DNA of 64,000 bases from assembly GCF_020991275.1 (NCBI RefSeq), contig NZ_JAJLQY010000006.1, positions 62,001 through 126,000 of the forward strand, given 5' to 3'. The position numbers and the translations under genes are program-made. This DNA is from Actinocorallia sp. API 0066. GTDB taxonomy: Bacteria > Actinomycetota > Actinomycetes > Streptosporangiales > Streptosporangiaceae. Positions 6,024 to 14,925 of this stretch are shown here, piece by piece (the stretch's first letter is position 1; each line of letters begins with the position of its first letter). Below the pieces are notes generated by a model. It had not been told where the DNA came from, ran no database searches, and worked only from the letters and a program-made list of their open reading frames with translations.

Positions 6024-6778
6024 GAGGGGCTTCCTTCGGGCTTGAGGAGTTCCAGGACCTGGTCGAGCTTGGCGTTGGTGGTGGCGAGCTGCGACTTGAG
6101 GCTCGACACCTCGGTCTGGAGCGCGCGGACCTTCTTGTTCACGTCGGTGAGCACCGACGACGGCATCCACGTCGGGTTGGTGGGGTCACCGTTCGGGGCA
6201 GGCATGGCGTCCCGCTGCCAGACGGCCTTGTAGATCTGTTCGGGAGTCATGCCGTCGTCCTCCGTGGTGGTGGTGTCGGGGCGGGGTGCTCCGGCCTTCA
6301 CCCACGCGTACAGGGGGCCGCCGGGGCAGCTCGTCGCGTAGCCGTCGCGGTGGCCCTTGATCTCGGTTCCGGCGCCGCCCTTGGCGCGCAGGTGCTCGAT
6401 GGCGTCGCGGATGCCGTGCAGCATCTCGTCGTTCGGCACGACGAGCCCGCTGTTGCCGACCATGCCGAGCACCGCGTAGTGCCCGCTGTTCAGGCCCGGG
6501 CCGTTGGCGGCGGGCAGCTTGTGCAGGCCGCGCCCCTCGAAGACGAACCGGTGCGGACAGCACAGGAACGAGTACCCGATGTCCGCCCACCCGTTGTCGT
6601 CCATGTGGCCGTTCTGGATCTGGCGGACGAGCGCGTAACACAGGTCATGGTCGGTGGCGAGGCGCGGGTCCACCCGGCTGCCGGTGTAGTGCACCTTCAC
6701 CCCGCGTGTGCTGGCGAGGTGGGACGCCGCCGAGCGGGGCGCGCGTGCGCCCCACTGGGCGCGGGTGATCAGCTTCAC
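6020..6778 (-). CDS. Endolysin: PGRP-type N-acetylmuramoyl-L-alanine amidase
   Basis: The GTG at 6776..6778 with GAGGAG just upstream is preferred over a TTG six codons earlier. Amidase domain: TRAQWGARAP near the start, then VHYTG with the zinc ligand His30, GWADIGYSFL around residue 64, and GHRDGYATSCPGG with ligands His143 and Cys151. This is the peptidoglycan-recognition/amidase-2 fold that cuts the bond between muramic acid and the peptide. After residue 165 an acidic, threonine-rich linker leads to a C-terminal coiled coil (VRALQTEVSSLKSQLATTNAKLDQVLELL), which may allow oligomerisation. The gene overlaps the putative holin. No lysin B (mycolyl esterase) is seen, which fits a host without mycolic acids. 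Confidence 0.9.
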   Translation of the reverse strand: MKLITRAQWGARAPRSAASHLASTRGVKVHYTGSRVDPRLATDHDLCYALVRQIQNGHMDDNGWADIGYSFLCCPHRFVFEGRGLHKLPAANGPGLNSGHYAVLGMVGNSGLVVPNDEMLHGIRDAIEHLRAKGGAGTEIKGHRDGYATSCPGGPLYAWVKAGAPRPDTTTTEDDGMTPEQIYKAVWQRDAMPAPNGDPTNPTWMPSSVLTDVNKKVRALQTEVSSLKSQLATTNAKLDQVLELLKPEGSPS

Positions 6779-6785
6779 GGGCTCC

Positions 6786-7109
6786 TCATTTCGCAACGAG
6801 CGGCATGACCACGGCGGCGATCAGCCCGCCACCTCCGACGATCGCCGCGACGGTCTGGATGGTGCGGGTCTTGGCGGCGGTCATGTCGGCGCGGATCTCG
6901 GCCAGGTCGGCGCGGGTCGCCATCACCTGCTCGGCCCGGTCCTGCCGCTCGTCCATACGGCGCATGTCGCCGTGCAGACCGGTGTACTGCTCGGTAAGCC
7001 GATCGACCTTGCCGTCCATGCGGTCGACCTTGCGGTCCACGTCGCCGAGCCGGTCGTAGATCTCGCGCGCTCCGATCTGGACGCCGCCGAGCGGATCGGG
7101 GGTGGTCAT
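6786..7109 (-). CDS. Small coiled-coil protein with C-terminal membrane segment
   Basis: The 107-aa protein starts at ATG 7107..7109, overlapping the upstream stop. Residues 18-80 form a charged heptad-like coiled coil (REIYDRLGDVDRKVDRMDGK, then DRLTEQYTGL). The C terminus is one hydrophobic helix (VAAIVGGGGLIAAVVMPLV). Proteins with this layout beside actinophage endolysins are sometimes annotated as lysis or membrane accessory proteins, so it is a second holin candidate. Confidence 0.65.
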   Translation of the reverse strand: MTTPDPLGGVQIGAREIYDRLGDVDRKVDRMDGKVDRLTEQYTGLHGDMRRMDERQDRAEQVMATRADLAEIRADMTAAKTRTIQTVAAIVGGGGLIAAVVMPLVAK

Positions 7110-7609
7110 GCCAGCCTCGTGTAGACGAGGAGGCTGGAGTCGCGGACGGTGGCGGTGCCGGAGGCGTTCGCGGCGAACTGGGCGGTAACCCACCCGTCCG
7201 TCCCGGCCGTGTGGAGCATGGACGTCTCGTGGTAAACCGAGTAGCCGTTGGCGGTTCCGCCCGGTCCGCCGACCGCTTGGGCGGTGCCGGGGCCGCGCCG
7301 GATCGCCATCATGTTGCTGTTGACGTTGGTGGTGGTGCCGGTCTCTAGGGCGAGGATGTTCCGCTCCATCGCCCCGTTCGCCGACCACCACTGGAACTTG
7401 GCGTCGGTCGCGGTCGGCGCGTCGTACGCGATCCACAGCTCACACAGATAATGGGCGTTCGCGAGCGCCCAGAATCCCAACCCGAGGATGTCGGCGACGG
7501 TGGTCGTGGTGTTCGCCTGGTCGCCGGACGTCATCGTGTACTCGGGCTTGCCCGCGTTGAGCAGGGCGGCGGTGACGATCTGCCCCGCTCGGAAGTTCGG
7601 GTACGGCAA
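7106..7609 (-). CDS. Hypothetical virion-type protein downstream of the minor tail gene
   Basis: The 167-aa protein begins MPYPNFRAGQIVTAALLNAG, a start often seen in phage tail-tip and appendage proteins. The rest is beta-rich and small-residue-rich (AQAVGGPGGTANGYSVYHETS, then GTDGWVTAQFAANASGTATVRD). It is likely a structural protein of the tail tip or an appendage. No enzyme motif is seen. It sits between the large tail protein and the lysis genes. Confidence 0.65.
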   Translation of the reverse strand: MPYPNFRAGQIVTAALLNAGKPEYTMTSGDQANTTTTVADILGLGFWALANAHYLCELWIAYDAPTATDAKFQWWSANGAMERNILALETGTTTNVNSNMMAIRRGPGTAQAVGGPGGTANGYSVYHETSMLHTAGTDGWVTAQFAANASGTATVRDSSLLVYTRLA

Positions 7610-7619
7610 AAGGCACCTC

Positions 7620-10600
7620 CTACAGGGCGAGGGTCATGGGCTGGGCGAGGCGGACCGGCGTTCCGGCCGGGTGGGGTTTGGTGATGCCGTTGATGCCGCG
7701 CTGGACGGTGAAGATCTGCCGCTCGATCCGGCCGAACTCGACGTGGTCGAACCACACCTCGGTTCCGGCGCCGGGGCTGCCGCCGATGGTGGGCCCGTAT
7801 CCGGCGGCCGCCGCGTTCGCGGGGGCGACGCTGGTCAGGGTGTGGTGGGTCCAGGTGGCGGCGGGCAGGGCCTTGGTGGCGGTGGAGGTGGTGATGTAGC
7901 CGCCCGCGCCGGTGAACCAGTCGATGGCGGCGGCCACGGTGCCGTGTCCGGCCACGCTGTAGGCCCGGAACGAGGTGGCGTAGGCGGTGCCGGGGGTGAC
8001 CAGGGCGCGGTGCGTCCCGGTGGGGCGGGCGTAGTTCTGGGTGGGGGTGCCGGTGGTGGTGAGCAGCGCGGACGCGGGGCCTGTCCAGGCGCGGGTGGTG
8101 GAGCGGGTGATGGTGCAGTCGGCGGCGGACCATCCGTGCGTGTCCGTCTCGAACGTCCAGGTGGGCCCGGCAACGGCGGTGACGCGCATGACCTCGCCGC
8201 CGACGAGGATGTCGAACGGGAACTCGGTGGCGGGTTCCCAGATCCATTCGGGGCCGCTGGTGATCGCGACGGTGAAGGTGGTCGAGCTGGCGGTGATGTC
8301 CGTGGCGAGTTCAGAGCCCGACGTGTCGGCGCGTCCAAGAACGGGGTCGTCGGCGGTGGCGACGCGCCAGGGCGCGTAGGGCGCGCCGACCACGCGCCCG
8401 TAGTGGGTCTGGCTGGTGATGGTCTCCGACAGCCCTACCGCCATCTGGTCGATGGCGGCGGGCGGTAGCCACGGTGGCGGCGAGGTGATGGTGAGGCGTC
8501 CGCCGACGTCCAGGCGGCGGGCGGCCTCCACCTGCGCGGGGGTGGTGTAGGCGTGGTCCCACAGCGTGAGCGGGATGGACGGGTGGCGCGCCTCGTCCAC
8601 CGTGCCCAGATGCAGCCGCCAGCCCGCGATGTCGCGGAGCTGGTCGTCGGTGAGGACGTTGACGGTCTCGCTCGTCTCGTACCTGCCGACGCCGTTCGGC
8701 GGCGGCTGGATCGAGAGCGTCCCGGCCTCCAGTTCGGCGACGGCCGATGATCCGCCCTGGCGGGTGATGGTGACGGCGTTGCGGGTGGCCTGGTCGTCGT
8801 CCACAGGTGCGAGCTCGCCGAGTTCGCGGTCCTGCCCGAACTCCAGTTCCAGCGTCGGGTCGAGGTTGTAGAGGGCCTGGCGGGTCCGGTAGGCCAGGGC
8901 GAGCCTCCAGCGCGGCTCGTACAGGATGCCGCCGTCAGCCCGCGCACACTCGTCTAGCAGTTCCAGGAGTGTGCCTGACCGCTGCGGTCCCATCGGGGCG
9001 GTCCCATCGGGGTTGCCGAGCACTACGACGGGCACGCCCTGCTCGCGGCACAGCCGGATGATCCGGTGCGCGGCCAGTTCCCCGGTCCAGGCGTCCATCT
9101 GGCGGCGCAGGTCGAAGATGGACGTGATGCGGTTGTGGACGCTGATGTGGCCGAACACGGCGGTGCCGGTGGTCAGGCCGCCCCCGGCGTTGACGCCGAC
9201 GCCCGACACCCGGCCGAACGTCTGGCTGCTCAGGGTGACGGTGGCCGTCTGGCCGACCGTCTGCCCGACGTCCAGGGCGACGAGTGCGAACTCGACGTCC
9301 GCGCCGATCTGGGTGGCCTGCAACGCCATGCGGGACAGCCGGTCGTTGATGTTGAAGTCCATGTAGCCGGTGTCCAGGACTTGGGTGCCGTCCCACGTGT
9401 GGGCGCGGATGGCCAGGTCGCCGCCGGTGCCGCCGTAGAAGACGGCGACCCGCTGGAGGCTGCCGCCGGTGAAGTACAGGGTGATGACGCGTTCACCGGC
9501 GACTCCGGCGTCGATGTGGAACAGCCAGCGCAGTTGCGCCGTGCCGCCCGAGGCGTCGTAGGCCGGGACGGTCCCCATCCACTGGCTGTCGGTGAGGGTC
9601 GGTAGCGGGTCCGAGCACGCGAAGCCGTCGAAGTTCGCGTAGTCGGGCTGCTCGATCGTGACGGCCATCGCGGGGTGTCCCTCGATCGCGGAGGCGATCT
9701 GGGTGGAGTCCTGGCCGTCCTCGCACGGCCAGTACGCCACCAGGTCGCCCTGTTGCAGTAGGGCGTGTTTGAGGGTGGAGGCGACGGGCGCGTCGCCTTG
9801 GCCGAGCCGCCGGGTGATCCCGGCGGCCTCCACCTGGGCGCGAACGTCCGGCGAGGCCGGGGCCCAGCGCGGCGCCCATGAGGACACCTCGGCGTGGGCA
9901 CGGTAGTCCCTATCGGTGACCTCGGCCGGAGGCATGACCACCCACGTCAACCCCGCCCCGTCCACGATCGCGCCGTCGCCGGGGGCGGCCGCCGACACGT
10001 CGAGGTCGGCGGCGAGAGAACCGCCGATGCCGTCGCGCAACTGGAACCCGTGCAGCCGCCCGCACGCCGGTAGCAGCGTCTCGACCGAGTCGCCCCCGAT
10101 CGACAGCGCGGAGCACGCTTCGAGGTCGGCGTTCCCGGCGTGGACGCTGGTGGTCGCGCCGAGCGTGATCGAGTCGCCGAGCACGGTCCACGGGCCGCCG
10201 ATGGTGGGGCCGGTGTGGAAGGTGACGACACTGCCGCCCGCCCCGTTGTCCACGTCCAGCGTCACGCGCAGGCACAGCCGCCCGCCGGTAGCGGGGATGT
10301 GGGTGGTGGAGGAGGCGACGCCGATATTGCCGGTGCCGCCGTCCGGCGTCCAGAAGAACCGGAGCCGCCCGGTGCCGTGCAGCGTCCACAGCCACGACCG
10401 GTCGCCGGTCCCGGCCGACCAGCGGGAGGCCAGCACGCACGGGGTCCGCCAGGACTCGGCGTCCAGGTCGATCCGCATGTCCAGATCGCCCGTCAGCGCC
10501 ACGGACGGGTCGTAGGGCGCGAGGAGGGACGCTTCGGCGTCGCCGGGCAGCAGCGCGTACGTCTCCCCGGCCGGGACGGAGACCCGGATGGGGGTGTTGC

Positions 10601-10823
10601 GGCCGATCTGCCCATACCAGGGGCCGCGCGGGTTGCGGGGGGAGAACCGGCCGTCCCGGTTGTCGAGCGTCAACGTCAATGACGTGGGTTCCAGGGTCGC
10701 GGACTGTTCGGACGTCCGCCCCCGCCCACCGATCTCGACGGGCGTGTCCTCACGCACCCACCCCGTGACGTCGGTCCAGGTGGTCCCGTCGAGGGACAGC
10801 TCGGTACGCGGATCGACACTCAT
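7620..10823 (-). CDS. Large minor tail protein (1067 aa), probable tail-tip component
   Basis: The protein follows the tape measure gene, where distal tail and minor tail proteins lie in siphoviruses. The N-terminal about 80 residues have the WTDVTGWVREDTPVEIGG...LTLDNRDGRFSPRNP pattern of actinophage minor tail proteins. Two jelly-roll, carbohydrate-binding-like parts can be inferred: residues about 95-270 (LamG-like, DMRIDLDAESW..., RLHGFQLRDG) and 870-1030 (WSAADCTITRSTTRAWTGPASALL...WTHHTL). The central part (about 560-850) has a PRWRLALAYRTRQALYNLDPTLEL block, which I read as a baseplate-hub-like region. It probably contacts the cell surface. The stop of this gene lies 11 bp before the next gene; its start overlaps the tape measure stop. 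Confidence 0.8.
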   Translation of the reverse strand: MSVDPRTELSLDGTTWTDVTGWVREDTPVEIGGRGRTSEQSATLEPTSLTLTLDNRDGRFSPRNPRGPWYGQIGRNTPIRVSVPAGETYALLPGDAEASLLAPYDPSVALTGDLDMRIDLDAESWRTPCVLASRWSAGTGDRSWLWTLHGTGRLRFFWTPDGGTGNIGVASSTTHIPATGGRLCLRVTLDVDNGAGGSVVTFHTGPTIGGPWTVLGDSITLGATTSVHAGNADLEACSALSIGGDSVETLLPACGRLHGFQLRDGIGGSLAADLDVSAAAPGDGAIVDGAGLTWVVMPPAEVTDRDYRAHAEVSSWAPRWAPASPDVRAQVEAAGITRRLGQGDAPVASTLKHALLQQGDLVAYWPCEDGQDSTQIASAIEGHPAMAVTIEQPDYANFDGFACSDPLPTLTDSQWMGTVPAYDASGGTAQLRWLFHIDAGVAGERVITLYFTGGSLQRVAVFYGGTGGDLAIRAHTWDGTQVLDTGYMDFNINDRLSRMALQATQIGADVEFALVALDVGQTVGQTATVTLSSQTFGRVSGVGVNAGGGLTTGTAVFGHISVHNRITSIFDLRRQMDAWTGELAAHRIIRLCREQGVPVVVLGNPDGTAPMGPQRSGTLLELLDECARADGGILYEPRWRLALAYRTRQALYNLDPTLELEFGQDRELGELAPVDDDQATRNAVTITRQGGSSAVAELEAGTLSIQPPPNGVGRYETSETVNVLTDDQLRDIAGWRLHLGTVDEARHPSIPLTLWDHAYTTPAQVEAARRLDVGGRLTITSPPPWLPPAAIDQMAVGLSETITSQTHYGRVVGAPYAPWRVATADDPVLGRADTSGSELATDITASSTTFTVAITSGPEWIWEPATEFPFDILVGGEVMRVTAVAGPTWTFETDTHGWSAADCTITRSTTRAWTGPASALLTTTGTPTQNYARPTGTHRALVTPGTAYATSFRAYSVAGHGTVAAAIDWFTGAGGYITTSTATKALPAATWTHHTLTSVAPANAAAAGYGPTIGGSPGAGTEVWFDHVEFGRIERQIFTVQRGINGITKPHPAGTPVRLAQPMTLAL

Positions 10824-13180
10824 CGGGCGGACCCTCTCGCGAGCCTGGAGCCGAGCACGAGCTGGACATCGCCGCCCTTGACGGCGATCCGGTGGCGCAG
10901 CTCCTCAACCAGCAGGTCCCCGTACCGGGACCCGTCCCCCCGGATCTCGATCACGGTCTTCTCGCGGGCAGCGGGGGCGGGCGAGTACGCCCACGCCGAC
11001 CCGACCGACGTGTTCGGGCTGGCGGGCGCGGTCGCCCCGGCGAGCTTCGGCTTGGCCGGAGAGACGCCCCTGGTGAACATGTTCGGGGGCGCGGCGGCGG
11101 CGGCGAGTTGCATGGACGCGCCTCGGACGAGGGTGGCCGACGAGGTGATGCCGTCGGCGAGCATCCCGCCGATCTTCGCGCCCGCCAGGTCTGGAGAGCC
11201 CTTCCCGCTCAACGGGCCCTCCTTCGCCGGGGAGAAAGGAAGGAAGTTTCTGATCCGGCTGGCGATGCCGGACATGGCTGAGCCCACGCGGCCGATCATG
11301 GACGTGATGCCGTTGATCAGGCCCGTGATCACGTTCCGCCCGGCGTTGTACAGCAACATGTTGAGCCGCCCGAGCGCGGCCAGGATGCGGCCGGGCAGGC
11401 CGCGCAGCCACGCGACGAGGTTCTGGGCCCGGCTGACGGCGGCGTCTCGGACGCGTCCGAACCACCCGGCCACCCGGCCGGGCAGGGCCGCGATCCAGCC
11501 GACAGCGGCCAGCGTGCCCCGCACCGCCGTCTGGACGCGAGCGACCACCCAGGCCCACGTGCTCGACGTGGCGTTACGGACCGTTGTCCAATGCTTGATG
11601 ATCAAGCCGGGCCCGGTAAAGTTCAAGAAGAGGTTGGCGAGGAACCGGAGGACGCGCACGAACACGGCGCGGATGGCCTCCCACGCGGCGGCGGTCTTGT
11701 TGGTGACCCAGTTCCACGTCGCCCCGGTGTAGGTCTTGACCTTGTCCCAGTTCAGGGCGACCAGGGCGACCAGGGCGAGGACGGCGGCGATGACGAGGGC
11801 GGCGGGTCCCATGGCGATGAGCCAGGCCAACGCCACCCGCCCGGCGGCGAGCGTCGATTGCGTGCCCATGACCACCCACCCCGCGACGTAGCGGGCGGAC
11901 GTCACGGTCATGGCGGCGCTCGTCCGCGCCATGCTGGCGACCATCGACGCCGTGCCGGACGCGACGGCGGTCGCCGCCATCGCCGCGCCGCGTGCCATCG
12001 CGGGGAGCAGTTGGGCCCCGGCGATGGCGGCCATGGCCAGGCCGCCGAGTCCCGAGGCGGCCGGGGCGAGGGCCTGGGCCATGCCGGTAGCGGCCTGGGC
12101 GGTGTCGCCGAGCACGCCGGGCGCGCCGACGAGCGAGGCCATCGCGGACTCCGTCTTGCGCTTCCAGGACTCGATGCCGGTGGCGGCGTTGTCGTTGAGG
12201 GTGTCGCCCATGCGCTGTGCGGCGCCTTCGACGTCGCCGAGCGCGGACACGGCCGACGACGGGTCGAGCGCGTACAAGGAGTCACCGAGGTCTTCGGCTT
12301 TGGTGCCGAACAGCTCGACGGCCATGGCGTTCCGCTTCACCGGGTCCTGGATCGCGCGGAGCTTGTCCAGCGTGAGGTCGAGGGCTTGGGCGGCTTCGGG
12401 GCCGCCCTTGCCGAGCGCGGCGAACATCTTGTCGGCGTTCAGCCCGAGTTCGTCGTAGGCGTCGCGGATCTTGTCGGACCCGGCGACGGCCTCGATCGAG
12501 AACTCCTTGATGGCGTCGGCGACGACGTCGGCGTCGCGGGCACCGGCCTTGAGCCCTTGCGACAACAGGCCCATCGCGGTCTGTCCGTCCAGCCCCATGT
12601 TCCGGAACTGGGTGGAGTACTCGGTGAACGTGTCGAGAAGGTCGGCTGCCTCGTTCGCCCCCGACTGGAACCCGACCGTCAGGATGTCCAGGGCCTCCGT
12701 GGCGTCCTTGGCGAGCCCCGTCTTGATCATCTTGCCGACGGCGCGGGACACCTCACCCACGTCCTCGCCAAAGGCCGTGCCGAGATTGACGACGCTGCCG
12801 GTGACGGCCTTCAAGTCGGCCTCGCTCGCCGCCGCCATCCCGTCGATGTTGGTGACTACGCCCCGGATCGCGTTGTTGACCTCCTCCAGTCCAGAGCCCA
12901 GCCCCTGGGCATACAGGTCACCAGCGGCCTTTCCGAGCCGCTGCGCCTCAGCCTCGCTCCCACCGAGCTGCGCGGCGAGCTTGTCGCCCAGGCGCTCCTT
13001 CTCCAGCGCGGCGGTGACGCCGACGCCGATCGCGGCGGCGGCCCCCGCCCCGATCGCCGCCCCGGCCACGGCCAGCTTCTGCCCGTGCCGCTCGAAGAAC
13101 CCCTGCGTGCGCTCAAGGTCCCGCCCCACCTGGTCGGCGTCCACGCCGATCCGGACCATGAGGTCACCCAGACTCGCCAC
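10820..13180 (-). CDS. Tape measure protein (786 aa)
   Basis: GTG start at 13178..13180. The N terminus reads MVRIGVDADQVGRDLERTQ, then a hydrophobic AGAAIGAGAAAAIGVGVTAAL stretch, then the long helical GTAFGEDVGEVSRAVGKMIK and FRNMGLDGQTAMGLLSQGLK segments typical of TP901-type tape measure proteins. Two strongly hydrophobic clusters lie at about residues 360-480, and a repeated VIGLINGITSMIGRVGSAMSG/FLPFSPAKEGPLSGKG motif occurs near the C terminus. It sets tail length; 786 residues would imply a tail of roughly 115-120 nm if the usual 1.5 angstrom per residue rule holds. It overlaps the next gene by ATGA. Confidence 0.92.
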   Translation of the reverse strand: MASLGDLMVRIGVDADQVGRDLERTQGFFERHGQKLAVAGAAIGAGAAAAIGVGVTAALEKERLGDKLAAQLGGSEAEAQRLGKAAGDLYAQGLGSGLEEVNNAIRGVVTNIDGMAAASEADLKAVTGSVVNLGTAFGEDVGEVSRAVGKMIKTGLAKDATEALDILTVGFQSGANEAADLLDTFTEYSTQFRNMGLDGQTAMGLLSQGLKAGARDADVVADAIKEFSIEAVAGSDKIRDAYDELGLNADKMFAALGKGGPEAAQALDLTLDKLRAIQDPVKRNAMAVELFGTKAEDLGDSLYALDPSSAVSALGDVEGAAQRMGDTLNDNAATGIESWKRKTESAMASLVGAPGVLGDTAQAATGMAQALAPAASGLGGLAMAAIAGAQLLPAMARGAAMAATAVASGTASMVASMARTSAAMTVTSARYVAGWVVMGTQSTLAAGRVALAWLIAMGPAALVIAAVLALVALVALNWDKVKTYTGATWNWVTNKTAAAWEAIRAVFVRVLRFLANLFLNFTGPGLIIKHWTTVRNATSSTWAWVVARVQTAVRGTLAAVGWIAALPGRVAGWFGRVRDAAVSRAQNLVAWLRGLPGRILAALGRLNMLLYNAGRNVITGLINGITSMIGRVGSAMSGIASRIRNFLPFSPAKEGPLSGKGSPDLAGAKIGGMLADGITSSATLVRGASMQLAAAAAPPNMFTRGVSPAKPKLAGATAPASPNTSVGSAWAYSPAPAAREKTVIEIRGDGSRYGDLLVEELRHRIAVKGGDVQLVLGSRLARGSAR

Positions 13181-13183
13181 CGG

Positions 13184-13887
13184 TCACCCCCTTGCGTTGG
13201 TGGTGCCGCCCAAGCGGCGGTGGTGGGCCTTGATAGCCGCGATCTGCTCGTGCAGGGATTGGGGTTGCCGGTCCCAGGCCGGCATGAAGTCGGCCGGGGT
13301 GAAGCGGCGGCCCTTTCCCCGGTTGGCGTTGGCGATGACGGACGCGACGAGCGCGGCCTGGGCGTCGGCGCGTGCCGGGCCGAGCGGCCCGGCGATCTGC
13401 TCATACGCCATCCACTGGGTCAGCTCGGCTGAGGAGGTGCGGGCGAGCAGCTCGGCGACCGTGCAGCCTAGCGAGAGCGCTAGCCGGTGGTAGAACCGTC
13501 GCTCGGGTCGGGCTCGGAGTCGTCTTTTCCCTCGGCTTCCGCGTCGTCGTCCATCCCGGACAGCTCGCGGGCGATGTCGAAGAGCCGGTCCACGACGGCG
13601 GCGGACTTCTGACCCAGCTCCGTCGCGTCGGCGTTGGTGAACAGCCGGTTCCCCTGGTCGTCGACGAGGCACTTCACCAGCAGCTTCGCGCGGAAGTTGT
13701 GGAGGCGGACGGACGCGGACGGGCCGCCCTTGCCTCCCTTTGCGTCCACGAACGCCGCCTCGAACGCGTCGCGGTCGGTGCCCGACAGGGCCATCACGCG
13801 GACCGTGCCGCCCCACTCCGGGACGTCTACGTCGCGGTGGGCGCGGTCGGAGGCTGCGAGGATCGCGTCTTTGGTCAGGAACGCCAT
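13184..13887 (-). CDS. Tail assembly chaperone, long form made by -1 frameshift
   Basis: The long form joins the first 121 codons of the upstream frame (13887 to 13525) to 113 codons of the -1 frame that ends at 13184, giving about 234 residues. The downstream part reads LGCTVAELLARTSSAELTQW and FTPADFMPAWDR, a pattern typical of the second-frame portion of G/GT chaperones. Such proteins bind tape measure protein during tail assembly and are absent from the virion. The heptamer G GGA AAA at 13531..13525 is in the correct phase for slippage. Position, directly upstream of the tape measure gene, is diagnostic. Confidence 0.85.
13480..13887 (-). CDS. Tail assembly chaperone, short form (135 aa)
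   Basis: This is the unshifted product. It starts MAFLTKDAILAASDRAHRDV and has the VRVMALSGTDRDAFEAAF segment common to G-type tail chaperones, followed by an acidic, serine-rich C terminus. Most ribosomes are expected to finish here; a small fraction shift at the heptamer 15 codons before the stop. It lies between the tail tube and tape measure genes, as in lambda-like tails. Confidence 0.88.
   Translation of the reverse strand: MAFLTKDAILAASDRAHRDVDVPEWGGTVRVMALSGTDRDAFEAAFVDAKGGKGGPSASVRLHNFRAKLLVKCLVDDQGNRLFTNADATELGQKSAAVVDRLFDIARELSGMDDDAEAEGKDDSEPDPSDGSTTG
13525..13531 (-). other. Slippery heptamer G GGA AAA for programmed -1 frameshifting
   Basis: On the coding strand the heptamer reads GGGAAAA, phased as X XXY YYZ in the upstream frame. 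After a -1 slip the reading continues AGA CGA CTC into the second frame, which is open to 13184. Confidence 0.85.
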
Positions 13888-13888
13888 G

Positions 13889-14314
13889 TCAGGACTCCTC
13901 GGACAGGTCCGGCGCTCCGGACACCTTGAACGTGACGGACGCGGACAGCTTGTCGTCGTGCGGCGCTTCCGGCTCGAAGCCGGTCATGATCGCCGCGAAC
14001 GTCCAGGTGGTCAGCGCCGGGTCGGGAAACTGGATCTGGTAGTTGCGCGGGTCCACGTCGTCGAAGTCCGCGACGAGCACGTCGTGCAGCGCCGGGTCGT
14101 AGTTGATCTCGATGGAGACCTCGCCCGCGTCCACCAGGCCGCCGATGAACTCCCGTCGCCTGTTGGGGCTGTCGTGCGAGGTGACGTCGTAGGTGTCCCG
14201 GCTCATGCCGGGCGGGGTCACGTTCGTGACCTCGGCGATCGCGACGAACGCCTCGGTGGGGGTCGCTCCGTTCCCGCGCAGGAACTTCGTTCCGAAGCCG
14301 TCGATGCCTGCCAT
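13889..14314 (-). CDS. Major tail (tube) protein (141 aa)
   Basis: The ATG at 14312..14314 is the start. The sequence MAGIDGFGTKFLRGNG, then AIAEVTNVTPPGMSRDTYDVTSH and RREFIGGLVDAGEVSIEINYDP is the pattern of the lambda gpV/SPP1-like tube protein family (phage tail tube protein). Subunits stack as hexameric rings around the tape measure. At 141 residues it is close to the usual size without an extra Ig-like C-terminal domain. It lies just upstream of the chaperone gene. Confidence 0.87.
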   Translation of the reverse strand: MAGIDGFGTKFLRGNGATPTEAFVAIAEVTNVTPPGMSRDTYDVTSHDSPNRRREFIGGLVDAGEVSIEINYDPALHDVLVADFDDVDPRNYQIQFPDPALTTWTFAAIMTGFEPEAPHDDKLSASVTFKVSGAPDLSEES

Positions 14315-14319
14315 GGGCT

Positions 14320-14514
14320 TTACTCCTGTTCTGTGTCGTCTTCGAGGACGTCGGCCAGTGCGCGCAGCGCCTCGGCCAGTGCGCGCCGGGCTTGGGCGTC
14401 CCGTATGGTGACGGCCGCGCCGTCCACGCGCGCGGGGATGTCCACGGTGGCGACCTCGATCGGGTCGCTGTCGCCGATGGCCAGCCAGATCGGAAGGCCG
14501 ATGAGCGCGCCCAT
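14320..14514 (-). CDS. Small phage protein between connector and tube genes (64 aa)
   Basis: Begins MGALIGLPIWLAIGDSDPIE and ends with a helical DAQARRALAEALRALADVL segment. It stops 5 bp before the tube start and begins directly after the upstream stop. No family is recognised; the tight packing in the late operon supports that it is translated. Confidence 0.6.
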   Translation of the reverse strand: MGALIGLPIWLAIGDSDPIEVATVDIPARVDGAAVTIRDAQARRALAEALRALADVLEDDTEQE

Positions 14515-14925
14515 TCACGGCTCCTGTTCGGTGAAGATCCGGTACCGCTGTATGCCGTGCCGGAGCTTGGGGTTGGGGTCGCGCAACACCTGCGCGAACT
14601 CGTAGCGGGTGGCCACGTGATGGAGGCCGGAGATGATGAGCGGCTGGTGGTCGAGCAGGGCGACGAGCCGGGACATGATCGCCTTGCCCTGAGCCATGCC
14701 GAGCCGGTCCCACCACACGTGCAGGGTCTCCACCGTCTGGCGGCCGAACCCGCCGTGCCGGTTGTCGGGTTGCTCCATCGACTCGCCCAGCACCACGTAG
14801 GGGAACGACGTGCCCTCGGGGACCTCGTCGTAGACGCCGGTGACGAGGTGCCCCAGCATGGTGTCGGCGGTGAGCCGGTTGTAGACGGCCTGCTGGACTG
14901 CGCCCATCGGGCTCGTCGCGTTCAC
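14515..14925 (-). CDS. Tail completion / terminator protein (DUF3168-like, 136 aa)
   Basis: The sequence GAVQQAVYNRLTADTMLGHLVTGVYDEVPEGTSFPYVVLGE, then HVWWDRLGMAQGKAIMSRLVALL matches the tail-to-head joining family (SPP1 gp17-like, DUF3168). These form a ring that caps the tube and binds the head. The stop lies directly before the next gene, and its start overlaps the upstream gp10-like gene (ATGA). Confidence 0.85.
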   Translation of the reverse strand: MNATSPMGAVQQAVYNRLTADTMLGHLVTGVYDEVPEGTSFPYVVLGESMEQPDNRHGGFGRQTVETLHVWWDRLGMAQGKAIMSRLVALLDHQPLIISGLHHVATRYEFAQVLRDPNPKLRHGIQRYRIFTEQEP

